Below, in pieces: positions 44,356-50,850 of a stretch of DNA of 64,000 bases. The notes beneath the pieces were generated by a model. It had not been told where the DNA came from. It saw only the letters and a list, made by a program, of their open reading frames with translations, and searched no databases. This stretch comes from Paraburkholderia adhaesiva (GTDB taxonomy: Bacteria; Pseudomonadota; Gammaproteobacteria; Burkholderiales; Burkholderiaceae). Position 1 is the first letter of the stretch; each line of letters opens with the position of its first letter. Location of the stretch: NCBI RefSeq assembly GCF_021390575.1, contig NZ_JAJEJQ010000002.1, forward strand, positions 1,054,001-1,118,000. Direction: 5' to 3'. The position numbers were made by a program, and so were the translations under genes.

Positions 44356-45655
44356 CGGTAAGCACCTCCAGCGCAATGCCGCCGGGCACCTGCAGCGGGT
44401 GCACTACGGCGTTACGCGCGCAGATGTCATCCGCGCTGTCTGGCGATCCGTAAAGCCGGTACGACACCACGAGCGCCGGCGCGCTCTGCGGCAGCGTGAC
44501 GGACCGCACGCGAGCGAGCGTCGAGCCGCGCGCCGTAATGTCGTCCGTTACGGCGGCGCGCACGGTCTTGAGCGCGAAATACCAGTTGTCATCGTCGATC
44601 TCCAGCATGTAGTCGGAGATCGCGTCGAAAAACTGCTGCTGGATCTGCTGGCTCTGGTCGTAGCTGTCGAACTCGATCGCGGCGACCGCGGCTGCGGACT
44701 CCAGGAACGCCGTGCCGCGCACCAGATCGATCACCGCCTGCTGCGCCTGCGTCTGTTGTTCACGCGTCGGGGTTACTGCCAGCGACGACGGCCATGGCGT
44801 GGATGCCGGCTGTCCGGTATACGTCCACAGCGAGGCCATCGTCTGATATGCCTGCGGGCCGGGCGCGGGTGTTTGCGCCCACGTCGGCGACGTGGAGTCG
44901 TCGTCGGTCGCCGTCGACGTGGTGCCGTAGGGCGTTGGAAGCGTCGTAGCGACCGACGGGTAGATCTGTGCCTCGATCGCCTGGATGACATCAACGAGCA
45001 TGCCGGCCAGATCCAGGGGCGCCGTCAACTGCGACCCGATACTCGCAATGAGCGCATTGGCGTCAGCGACCGAGGCCGCGTAAGAGTCGAAATCCTGCAG
45101 CAGCGCCTGCGTCATCTGCTGGGCCGTCGTGACCACATACGCGGCTTCACTGATGACTGCGGTGAGGGCGTAGTCAGGCAGACCGCTCACGGCGAATGCA
45201 CTGGCGAATGCACTGCGGAGCGATGGGTAGGCGCTGGAAACGGCGTCGGAAATCTGCTGCTGCGTGTCGGTCGAGGCATCCGGCTGGATATCCTCGCCGG
45301 ATTCAACATACGTGAGCTTGAGCGCGATGCGGCCGCGCTCGTCGATGCGGTTGCTGACAGTGCTTTTCGTGATGCTGGCACGCAGTTCACCGCGGTCAGG
45401 CAGCACGAGCGTGCCGGGTCCTTTTGTCTCGAGTGCCGCCTCGAACGTCGCGCGCTGTGTGAGCACGTCGTCGCCGATCAGGTAACCGTCTATGGTGTAT
45501 TCGCGTTCTTTCCGGCCGAGGTCCTCTGGAAAGGGCTTGTCGCGCAGCGGATACGTGTGGACGACCGTCTTGCGCCCGAGCTCGACGGAAATCTCGCGAT
45601 AGTAGAACGGGCATCCCCGGAAGGATGCCCGGCGGTAAGACGGGTTGGAGGCCAT
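44348..45655 (-). CDS. DNA circularization protein (Mu gp43/gpN-like)
   Basis: 435 residues from the ATG at 45655, which has AGGTG nearby; a GTG two codons upstream at 45661 is an alternative. SYRRASFRGCPFYYREISVELGRKTVVHTYPLRDKPFPEDLGRK is the DNA_circ_N signature, followed by YTIDGYLIGDDV and LETKGPGTLVLPDRGE. In Mu, gpN/gp43 is a structural tail protein; the DNA circularisation name is historical. It lies downstream of the first A7G7A tract and begins the baseplate block. Confidence 0.9.
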   Translation of the reverse strand: MASNPSYRRASFRGCPFYYREISVELGRKTVVHTYPLRDKPFPEDLGRKEREYTIDGYLIGDDVLTQRATFEAALETKGPGTLVLPDRGELRASITKSTVSNRIDERGRIALKLTYVESGEDIQPDASTDTQQQISDAVSSAYPSLRSAFASAFAVSGLPDYALTAVISEAAYVVTTAQQMTQALLQDFDSYAASVADANALIASIGSQLTAPLDLAGMLVDVIQAIEAQIYPSVATTLPTPYGTTSTATDDDSTSPTWAQTPAPGPQAYQTMASLWTYTGQPASTPWPSSLAVTPTREQQTQAQQAVIDLVRGTAFLESAAAVAAIEFDSYDQSQQIQQQFFDAISDYMLEIDDDNWYFALKTVRAAVTDDITARGSTLARVRSVTLPQSAPALVVSYRLYGSPDSADDICARNAVVHPLQVPGGIALEVLTDG

Positions 45656-45700
45656 TCGCACACCTGTGTGATGTGCGCATCGTCGGTCCCGTCAGCCCCT

Positions 45701-45715
45701 AAAAAAAGGGGGGGA
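45701..45715 (-). promoter_or_regulatory. A7G7A tract, copy 1 (T-C7-T7 in transcript direction)
   Basis: AAAAAAAGGGGGGGA on the plus strand, 16 bases after the stop of the 88-residue gene and about 45 bases before the gp43-like ATG. This is the first of three identical copies in the prophage, all in the gaps in front of late gene blocks. Function unknown; see findings. Confidence 0.5.
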
Positions 45716-45730
45716 TTTCAGGCCAGCACG

Positions 45731-45997
45731 CTATGAAACCGGCGCGTCGGGCTGCTGCAGGATCAGGTCAGAAACCTCGTTGGCCAGCGTCGACGCGAGC
45801 CACAGCACGCCGCGCTGTGTGTCGTCGTCGCACTGCACGAAGACCTCCAGCCCCTGATCGTGAACGAGATCGAGCAGCGCGGTGAGTTGGGTCGCGCGCA
45901 TGGAAACGTAGTCGGTAACGGCCGAGTATCCAGGGTGCACGATCGTTACCGTACCGGGACTGCAGGCAACTGCGGTGTGGAGGATGCGCTCACGCAT
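45731..45997 (-). CDS. Small phage protein of unknown function
   Basis: 88 residues from the ATG at 45997 (MRERILHTAVACSPG), with GGAGG six bases upstream; longer upstream frames lack an RBS. Mixed alpha/beta, with an amphipathic C-terminal helix (LLDLVHDQGLEVFVQCDDDTQRGVLWLASTLANEVSDLI). Function is not recognised. The helix resembles small regulatory or DUF3077-type proteins, but that is uncertain. It stands at the left side of the TTGACAG/TTAGACGG region and in front of the first A7G7A tract. Confidence 0.6.
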   Translation of the reverse strand: MRERILHTAVACSPGTVTIVHPGYSAVTDYVSMRATQLTALLDLVHDQGLEVFVQCDDDTQRGVLWLASTLANEVSDLILQQPDAPVS

Positions 45998-46081
45998 GGC
46001 GTACCTCCGGGCGGTACGGGACAGCTTGAGGGGAACGGCTGGAGTGCCCGGTACGGGCAGAGGGATAGGACATGGCCAACT

Positions 46082-46294
46082 CCGTCTAAGAGGAACCAGA
46101 GTCCCGCGCCCCGCTGTCAATCGGGGTGGGCGGGCGCATGACAGGGTTGACAGACCGGTTAGACGGACCCGGCGAGCCCGAAGGCTCCCCCGCCATGGCC
46201 CACCCGTCGTCAATCATACAGGCGTGCGATGGCCGCGGACGCAAAAAAACCGCCGGGAGGCGGTGCGTCCGCCGTCTAAAACACGGGCTGTCAA
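46082..46294. repeat. TTGACAG/TTAGACGG composite motif, three copies
   Basis: TTGACAG followed by TTAGACGG occurs at 46147-46166 (plus strand, 5-base spacer), 46294-46272 (minus, 8-base spacer) and 46120-46082 (minus, 24-base spacer). Both half-motifs are exact in all copies. TTGACA is also a consensus -35 hexamer. They may be operators or promoter parts. Confidence 0.5.
46243..46264 (-). terminator. Rho-independent terminator (minus strand)
   Basis: In the minus-strand transcript: ACCGCC-TCCC-GGCGGT followed by seven T (46249-46243 plus-strand A-run). A compact, canonical terminator. It would end leftward transcription coming from the tape-measure side before the baseplate block, so the baseplate genes need a new promoter downstream. 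Confidence 0.75.
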
Positions 46295-46339
46295 ACCCGG
46301 CCGCTACTGTTTCAGCGGCAAGCTGATCATACCCCCATG

Positions 46340-46370
46340 AAAAGCGAAACTCAACGTAAAAGCGAAACTC
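46340..46370 (+). repeat. Two GCGAAACT direct repeats upstream of the NYN gene
   Basis: The 13-mer AAAAGCGAAACTC occurs at 46340-46352 and again at 46358-46370, 18 bp apart, about 110 bases upstream of the NYN start. The same 13-mer in reverse lies at 62382-62394 inside the Mor/C-like gene. A one-base variant lies at 62437-62449 in that gene's upstream region. Confidence 0.5.
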
Positions 46371-46481
46371 GCGGCAAATCGTGTTAGTATTATTTTCATC
46401 CAGCCCCTGGCAGTAAGCGCGTCCACCCTATCCGGGGCGTGCCGAACCCGGGGGCAATTTTTTGCGCGTACAGGGGACAGA

Positions 46482-47195
46482 ATGCCGACGGCTATCCTGA
46501 TTGATGGTGCCTTCTTCATCAAGCGGTTCCGTTCGATCGAGCCGCACAATGCGCACGATGCCCAGCGAGCCGTCGAATGCGCTTTCCGATGGGCATGCGC
46601 TCATCTCACTGAGCCGAACGGCCGAAACCGCCGCGAACTCTACCGGATCTTCTTCTACGACTGTCCGCCGCTCATAAAAAAGATGCATAACCCGGTGAGC
46701 GGACAGCTCATCGACTTTTCCCGCTCCGACGAGGCAACGTTTCGGACTGCATTGCATGACGGATTGCGCACGCGGCGCAAGGTGGCCCTTCGCCTCGGAC
46801 ATCTGTCGAACCACGTCCAATGGACCATCAAACCTGCCCGGATTTCAGAGCTGCTGCGCGGTCGCCTCGCGTTCGATGCGCTGACACCGGAGGACGTCAC
46901 GCTTGATATACGTCAGAAAGGCGTAGATATGCGAATCGGGCTCGACGTCTCTTCGCTTGCGTTCAAGCATCAGGTCGACCAGATCGTGCTGTTCGCGGGC
47001 GATGCCGATTTTGTTCCCGCAGCCAAGCAGGCGCGGCGCGAAGGAATCGACTTCATCCTGGACCCCATGTGGGCCCGCATCCCGGACAACCTTCAGGAAC
47101 ACATTGATGGCTTGCGCTCGACCTGCCCTCGGCCTGGCGTAAGACCGGCTGCAGCGGAGCACGAGCAGCCTCCGGAACCGGTGGTCGAAGAATAG
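46482..47195 (+). CDS. NYN-domain (PIN-like) putative ribonuclease, phage moron
   Basis: 237 residues. The NYN fold is shown by an N-terminal strand with Asp8 (AILIDGAFF), KGVDMRIGLD with Asp149, and VLFAGDADFVPAAKQARREG with Asp174 and Asp176, the acidic metal-binding set of LabA/DUF88-like nucleases. The C-terminal 25 residues are a Pro/Glu-rich tail. It is the only plus-strand gene in the middle of the minus-strand late region, with its own upstream region and repeats, features of a moron expressed in the lysogen. Homologues include RNA-processing enzymes and phage-defence nucleases. The target here is unknown. Confidence 0.8.
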   Translation: MPTAILIDGAFFIKRFRSIEPHNAHDAQRAVECAFRWACAHLTEPNGRNRRELYRIFFYDCPPLIKKMHNPVSGQLIDFSRSDEATFRTALHDGLRTRRKVALRLGHLSNHVQWTIKPARISELLRGRLAFDALTPEDVTLDIRQKGVDMRIGLDVSSLAFKHQVDQIVLFAGDADFVPAAKQARREGIDFILDPMWARIPDNLQEHIDGLRSTCPRPGVRPAAAEHEQPPEPVVEE

Positions 47196-47231
47196 CCTGG
47201 CTACATCGGCTGCATCGTAATGCCGACGTTC

Positions 47232-47543
47232 CTAAATCGCGGCCGTCCCGTTTCCATCTCTGGCCTTACTCCAAAGCGCCTGCATTTTCTGCAGCGATTG
47301 CAGAGCTATTGCGAAACTAGAAGTGTGGTCATCCCAGAAAAAGTCTTCTTCGGTGGGATTCAGCAGCTCGACGGTTCGTTCAAGTTGCTTATACGCGTCA
47401 AGATATGCATCGGCGCCATGTGCATCCATCCCCAATCGTTGCAGCTTTTCGTGAAGTCGCTTATACGTCGCATGCATCCGTTCAGCTTGTTCCCACTCGT
47501 AGCGATCGACGTTACGATTTACCGGCGGCTTGCGTGACCACAT
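47232..47543 (-). CDS. Small alpha-helical protein of unknown function
   Basis: 103 residues from the ATG at 47543 (GGGAG eight bases upstream). All-helical and rich in charged residues (YEWEQAERMHATYKRLHEKLQRLG, YLDAYKQLERTVELL). No family recognised. It sits between the tape measure and the NYN gene, tail-to-tail with the latter (36 bases between stops). It may be part of the same moron cassette or a late gene. Confidence 0.6.
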   Translation of the reverse strand: MWSRKPPVNRNVDRYEWEQAERMHATYKRLHEKLQRLGMDAHGADAYLDAYKQLERTVELLNPTEEDFFWDDHTSSFAIALQSLQKMQALWSKARDGNGTAAI

Positions 47544-47613
47544 CGCACTTGCTCCCAAGATGACGCCCAGATTGAGGCGATTATATCGCCCCGGATAGCT
47601 GAGCCGATTGCGC

Positions 47614-49866
47614 CTACTGTGGCTGCATCGTGATGCCGACGTTCGTTTTCAGGTTCCCACCGGGACCGCTGCCGGTCACCCAGATTTGGGGCGGCTTGTC
47701 GTACGAGAGGTGCCCAGTAATGCTCAATTGCACCTGTTGTGGGGTCGACTTGATTGCGTCGACCATCCCCTTGTTGACGGCCGTCTCGAGCTGCTGCGGC
47801 GGCTGCAGAACTTCAGGTGGAGTGGTGCCCGATGCGTCTTTATGTTCGGGAGGCTTGCCCCAGATTTTCTCCCCGGCATACTCGCCGCCCCACTTCCCAA
47901 CAGCTTCGCCGAGATAGCTTCCAGCCATGCTGCCCAGCATGCCGCCGACCACGGTCCCGAAGCCTGGGATGATCGATCCGATGGCCGCGCCGGCCGCCAT
48001 GCCGAGCGCCCCACCGACCGCCTTGCCGGCCGTCTGTGCGTATCCGAGTTTCTTTTCCTGGTCGGAAAGTGTCTTGTCGTGATAGATATTCCATGCGTCG
48101 ACGCCTGCACCGACCAGCTCGGTCGCAGTGCCAACGATGCCGCCTATTTTTGCACCGCGCAGCATCTTGCCGCCGGCAGTGAGCCGCGCCGCTGCCGCGG
48201 GCGTCAACTCGCCGCCAGGCGCTTCAGTACCACCCGGTGCAAAGACTGGCGTCTTGCCAAACAGTTTTGCCGTGAGCAACGCCCCACCAGCGATGGCGCC
48301 GCCGCCGAGCGCCTTGTCCGGGCTCAGGCCCTGTGCCGATCGGAGCAAATCCGTCGCGCCCTTGAGCAGGGTTGTCGCGCCTGGCAGAATCTGCTCGCCG
48401 AATACGGTTTTGAAATCTGTCCATGCTGCGGTGAAATTGGCTTGCTGACCGGCCAGCGTATTCTTCGACATATTTTCGAGGTCGGAGAGTCCCGCCGCCC
48501 CCTCGGTGACCGCGACGTTCTTGTCGATCTTGCCTCGCTGCAGGTACATCTGGGCGAGGACGTTTGCGCCGGTGCGCTGACTCGTGAGCGTATTTAGCTC
48601 ATTGACCATCATCTGATCAGTAATCGCGTCCCCATAAAAGAGCTTTCCCCCCGGACCGACCACGCCAGCCTTCCGGATCATCGGTATCAGATAATCTTTC
48701 AGGTACTCATACTTCGATTCGTTGAACGCCTGCATGTTTTTAAGGCCGCCCGGCTTCATTCGCTTGATTGTGCCGATCTTGGTGAACTCCACCATGTGCG
48801 GATCGATCGCGCCGATACGCATCAGTTCTTTCACGCTCTGGACGGAAGCCCGGCCCATACCCAAATTTTGCTGAATACTCATCAGCCCTGTCCCGAACCG
48901 GCTTCCCCCCATCTCCTGGAGCATCGGCGCGGACTCTCCGTAGAACGCCTTGTTCGATAGCATTCGCGCTGCGACGCCGCCGGTCTTCATGAACTCGAGC
49001 ATGTCCGTCGGCGTGACAAGTCCCGCTGACCCGGTGAGAACCTTCTGCGCATAGTCGGCCTGCCGCTCCATTTCCTCCGGGGAACTCGTGCCACCGCGCA
49101 TTTCAATGACCTTGCCAAGCGCCTGGAACGTTTTCTCATCGAAACGATTCCCCTCTTCGCCGAATACGATCCGGTTTGCCGAAAGCATCCGGGAAAAAAG
49201 CGGCGTGATCGCCTTGGCTTCCTCATAGTTGCCCATGATTTCGTGCATGTCACGAAGCATGGTCATGTTTTCGGTCATCGACATGCCGAATACATGGGTT
49301 CCCCGCGCGAAATCCTCGGCATCCTTGTTGATCTGGTCTCCGAGCTTCAGTGTTCTGAATCGCGCCGCCGCGAGCTGGTAATTGCTAGCCGCGTCGACCA
49401 TGGCTTTTGAGCCATATACGGCTGCGGCGCCGACAGCCAGCGGCACGCCAAACCGCCCCATGCCGATGCCGAGCGCCCCGACGCCCACGCCGCCCTCGCC
49501 TATGTGAACATTTCCCCCGTGCATGGACATACCGTGTGCGGCGCGAGAGGCCAGCGCCGGCGTGCGGGCAAGCTGGGTGTTGAGCTGCGTGGCCTCCTGT
49601 GCGAGTGTGCCAAGTCCGCGCCTCGACGACAGCCGGCCGGTTGCCCTTTCGACCGCTGTCACGCTGCGGCCGATCGCGGAAAACGAGCTCGCGACGTCGC
49701 GCCCGTCCTTTGCGAACGATTTCAGTTGCCGGTCCAGCTCGCTCAGGCTTTTGCCAGCCGAGCGCTGCAGCTCGCGGCAACGGCGGTCGATCTGTGCGAC
49801 GCCGCCGCGGAAGGTGCGCTCGAGCTGGGAGAGGTCGCCGAGGATGCGGATCGTGATGTCGGTCAT
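47614..49866 (-). CDS. Tail tape-measure protein
   Basis: 750 residues from the ATG at 49866, which overlaps the stop of the chimeric mini-frame (ATGA). MTDITIRILGDLSQLERTFRGG and coiled-coil (about 15-80) give the usual N-terminus. Further features are the GVGALGIGMGRFGVPLAVGAAAVYGSKAMVDAASNYQL region and hydrophobic Gly/Ala-rich segments near 630-680 (GAAIGSIIPGFGTVVGGMLGSMAGSYLG), typical of tape measures. It sets the length of the contractile tail; at about 0.15 nm per residue this predicts a tail of about 110 nm. The 5' end is affected by the 158-bp duplication. Confidence 0.9.
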   Translation of the reverse strand: MTDITIRILGDLSQLERTFRGGVAQIDRRCRELQRSAGKSLSELDRQLKSFAKDGRDVASSFSAIGRSVTAVERATGRLSSRRGLGTLAQEATQLNTQLARTPALASRAAHGMSMHGGNVHIGEGGVGVGALGIGMGRFGVPLAVGAAAVYGSKAMVDAASNYQLAAARFRTLKLGDQINKDAEDFARGTHVFGMSMTENMTMLRDMHEIMGNYEEAKAITPLFSRMLSANRIVFGEEGNRFDEKTFQALGKVIEMRGGTSSPEEMERQADYAQKVLTGSAGLVTPTDMLEFMKTGGVAARMLSNKAFYGESAPMLQEMGGSRFGTGLMSIQQNLGMGRASVQSVKELMRIGAIDPHMVEFTKIGTIKRMKPGGLKNMQAFNESKYEYLKDYLIPMIRKAGVVGPGGKLFYGDAITDQMMVNELNTLTSQRTGANVLAQMYLQRGKIDKNVAVTEGAAGLSDLENMSKNTLAGQQANFTAAWTDFKTVFGEQILPGATTLLKGATDLLRSAQGLSPDKALGGGAIAGGALLTAKLFGKTPVFAPGGTEAPGGELTPAAAARLTAGGKMLRGAKIGGIVGTATELVGAGVDAWNIYHDKTLSDQEKKLGYAQTAGKAVGGALGMAAGAAIGSIIPGFGTVVGGMLGSMAGSYLGEAVGKWGGEYAGEKIWGKPPEHKDASGTTPPEVLQPPQQLETAVNKGMVDAIKSTPQQVQLSITGHLSYDKPPQIWVTGSGPGGNLKTNVGITMQPQ

Positions 49867-50138
49867 GTTTCGTCCGCCTTGACGATGGTGCACACGTAGA
49901 ACAGAAACTCAGCGAGCGGCAGCGCGAGGATTTCCGCGTGCGACCACCCGGTATGTTTCGCGATGAGCAATACCTGGTTTAGCTGGGAGAGGTCGCCGAG
50001 GATGCGGATCGTGATGTCGGTCATTGTTCGTCCGCCTTGACGATGGTGCGCACGTAGAACAGAAACTCAGCGGGCGGCAGCGCGAGGATTTCCGCGCGCG
50101 ACCACCCGGTATGTTTCGCGATGAGCAATACCTGGCTT
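49823..50138. repeat. 158-bp tandem direct duplication
   Basis: Unit 1 (49823-49980) and unit 2 (49981-50138) differ at only a handful of positions. Each covers the first codons of the tape measure and the end of the tail-chaperone extension. The outer joint shares CTGGG/AGCTGGG with the sequence on both sides, pointing to recombination at a short homology. Confidence 0.9.
49863..50024 (-). CDS. Chimeric mini-ORF created by the duplication
   Basis: 53 codons: MTDITIRILGDLSQL from the tape-measure start joined in frame to NQVLLIAKHTGWSHAEILAL...KADET from the chaperone extension. Start overlaps the frameshifted chaperone stop by ATGA (50021-50024) and its own stop overlaps the tape-measure ATG (49863-49866), so translational coupling is kept. 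Expression is not certain; it may be a harmless relic. Confidence 0.5.
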   Translation of the reverse strand: MTDITIRILGDLSQLNQVLLIAKHTGWSHAEILALPLAEFLFYVCTIVKADET

Positions 50139-50457
50139 AACTGGGCCCGGTATCGCTCGACTCGACGTTTCCCTCTTCGTCCGCGTTGTCGAGCAGGTCG
50201 CGCAACGTGAAGAAATCCCTGCGGGACAGGCGCTTGATGAGGTTGACCGAGATCGGGCCGTCCTGCGTGCCCACGCGCGTAAGCACGACCGCCGCGAGGT
50301 ATGCATTGAACGTGATCGGCTTGTACGAGCCGCCGACCGGCATCTCGTTTTCAGCCGCCATCATGTCGCCCGTATTCGGCACGCGCATCTCAAAGTCATG
50401 GTGGACGGTGTCGCCGATCTTCATGCCGTCCTGGAATCTGCCTGTGATGTTTTCCAT
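50021..50457 (-). CDS. Tail assembly chaperone, frameshifted long product (gpG-T-like)
   Basis: If ribosomes slip -1 at GGGAAAC (50173-50167), the chaperone gene continues past its normal stop. The extension is then RRVERYRAQLSQVLLIAKHTGWSRAEILALPPAEFLFYVRTIVKADEQ and ends at 50021. This is the usual way contractile and siphophage tail genes make a second product that interacts with the tape measure. The extension's stop overlaps the next start (ATGA). The sequence of the extension is well-formed protein, unlike a chance frame. Confidence 0.75.
50137..50457 (-). CDS. Tail assembly chaperone (Mu gp41-like), short product
   Basis: 106 residues from the ATG at 50457 (MENITGRFQDGMKIGDTVHHDFEMRVPNTGDM). 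YKPITFNAYLAAVVLTRVG and GPISVNLIKRLSRRDFFTLRDLLDNADEE are typical of the Mu-like tail chaperone family. It lies between the tube protein and the tape measure, the canonical place. It should chaperone the tape measure and guide tube assembly. No strong RBS is seen. Confidence 0.85.
   Translation of the reverse strand: MENITGRFQDGMKIGDTVHHDFEMRVPNTGDMMAAENEMPVGGSYKPITFNAYLAAVVLTRVGTQDGPISVNLIKRLSRRDFFTLRDLLDNADEEGNVESSDTGPS
50167..50173 (-). other. Slippery heptamer GGGAAAC for -1 frameshifting
   Basis: In the zero frame the codons are GAG-GGA-AAC, so the heptamer is G-GGA-AAC, an X-XXY-YYZ slippery site; the lambda G-T site GGGAAAG is nearly the same. Slipping here opens the -1 frame to 50021. 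Confidence 0.75.
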
Positions 50458-50488
50458 TGTCGTCGCTGTTAAGGGTTGAAATGTCCGG

Positions 50489-50839
50489 TTACTGCTCTTC
50501 GCACTTGCCGTAGAACGTCGCCGAGCACTTGCCCTCGCTGATTTCGCTGGCCTTGCCGCAGAACGCCTGGCGGTACACGTAGGTGTTGCCGTTGTCCGCC
50601 TCGGCGACGATAGTCGTGTTTTTGAGTGCCTGAATGTCGGCGACGCGCACACCGGTCGGCACGAGAATATCGACGTCGAGCTGCCCCGGGATACCTTTCT
50701 CTGTCGAATAGACCGAGCCGTCATCGGCCACAGTGGCTTCACGTTCCACGCCACCGATGTTGATTTTTGCGCTGCCTTCCTTCGTGGCGATGCGCTGGTT
50801 TGCCACTGTCATTATCACGCGCCCATTGAGTTGTGACAT
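50489..50839 (-). CDS. Tail tube protein (Mu gpM-like)
   Basis: 116 residues. MSQLNGRVIMTVANQRIATKEGSAKINIGG, EREATVADDGSVYSTEKG and GKCSATFYGKCEEQ match the phage tail-tube family of Mu-like and P2-like contractile tails. It polymerises inside the sheath. Eleven bases separate it from the sheath stop. Confidence 0.92.
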   Translation of the reverse strand: MSQLNGRVIMTVANQRIATKEGSAKINIGGVEREATVADDGSVYSTEKGIPGQLDVDILVPTGVRVADIQALKNTTIVAEADNGNTYVYRQAFCGKASEISEGKCSATFYGKCEEQ

Positions 50840-50850
50840 GTGCGCTCCTC

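Larger units (their letters stand above)
45998..46481. promoter_or_regulatory. 484-bp divergent control region between the 88-residue gene and the NYN gene
   Basis: No gene supported. It contains three copies of a TTGACAG...TTAGACGG composite motif (46082-46120 minus; 46147-46166 plus; 46272-46294 minus), a rho-independent terminator for minus-strand transcripts (46243-46264) and two GCGAAACT repeats (46340-46370). An AT-rich stretch (46376-46400) could host the NYN promoter. This is the densest regulatory region in the window. Confidence 0.6.

Noticed and set aside
44315..45736. A 473-codon plus-strand frame opposite the gp43-like gene
   Set aside because: Arg-rich shadow with no domain; the DNA_circ_N gene is unambiguous.
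46126..46326. A 66-codon plus-strand frame in the NYN control region
   Set aside because: It overlaps the terminator and repeated motifs and has low-complexity coding; regulatory DNA explains it better.
50141..50149. GGGCCCA near the tail-chaperone stop as the slippery site
   Set aside because: Its codon phase (GGG-CCC-A) does not fit X-XXY-YYZ and slipped tRNAs would mispair; GGGAAAC 24 bases earlier is in the right phase.
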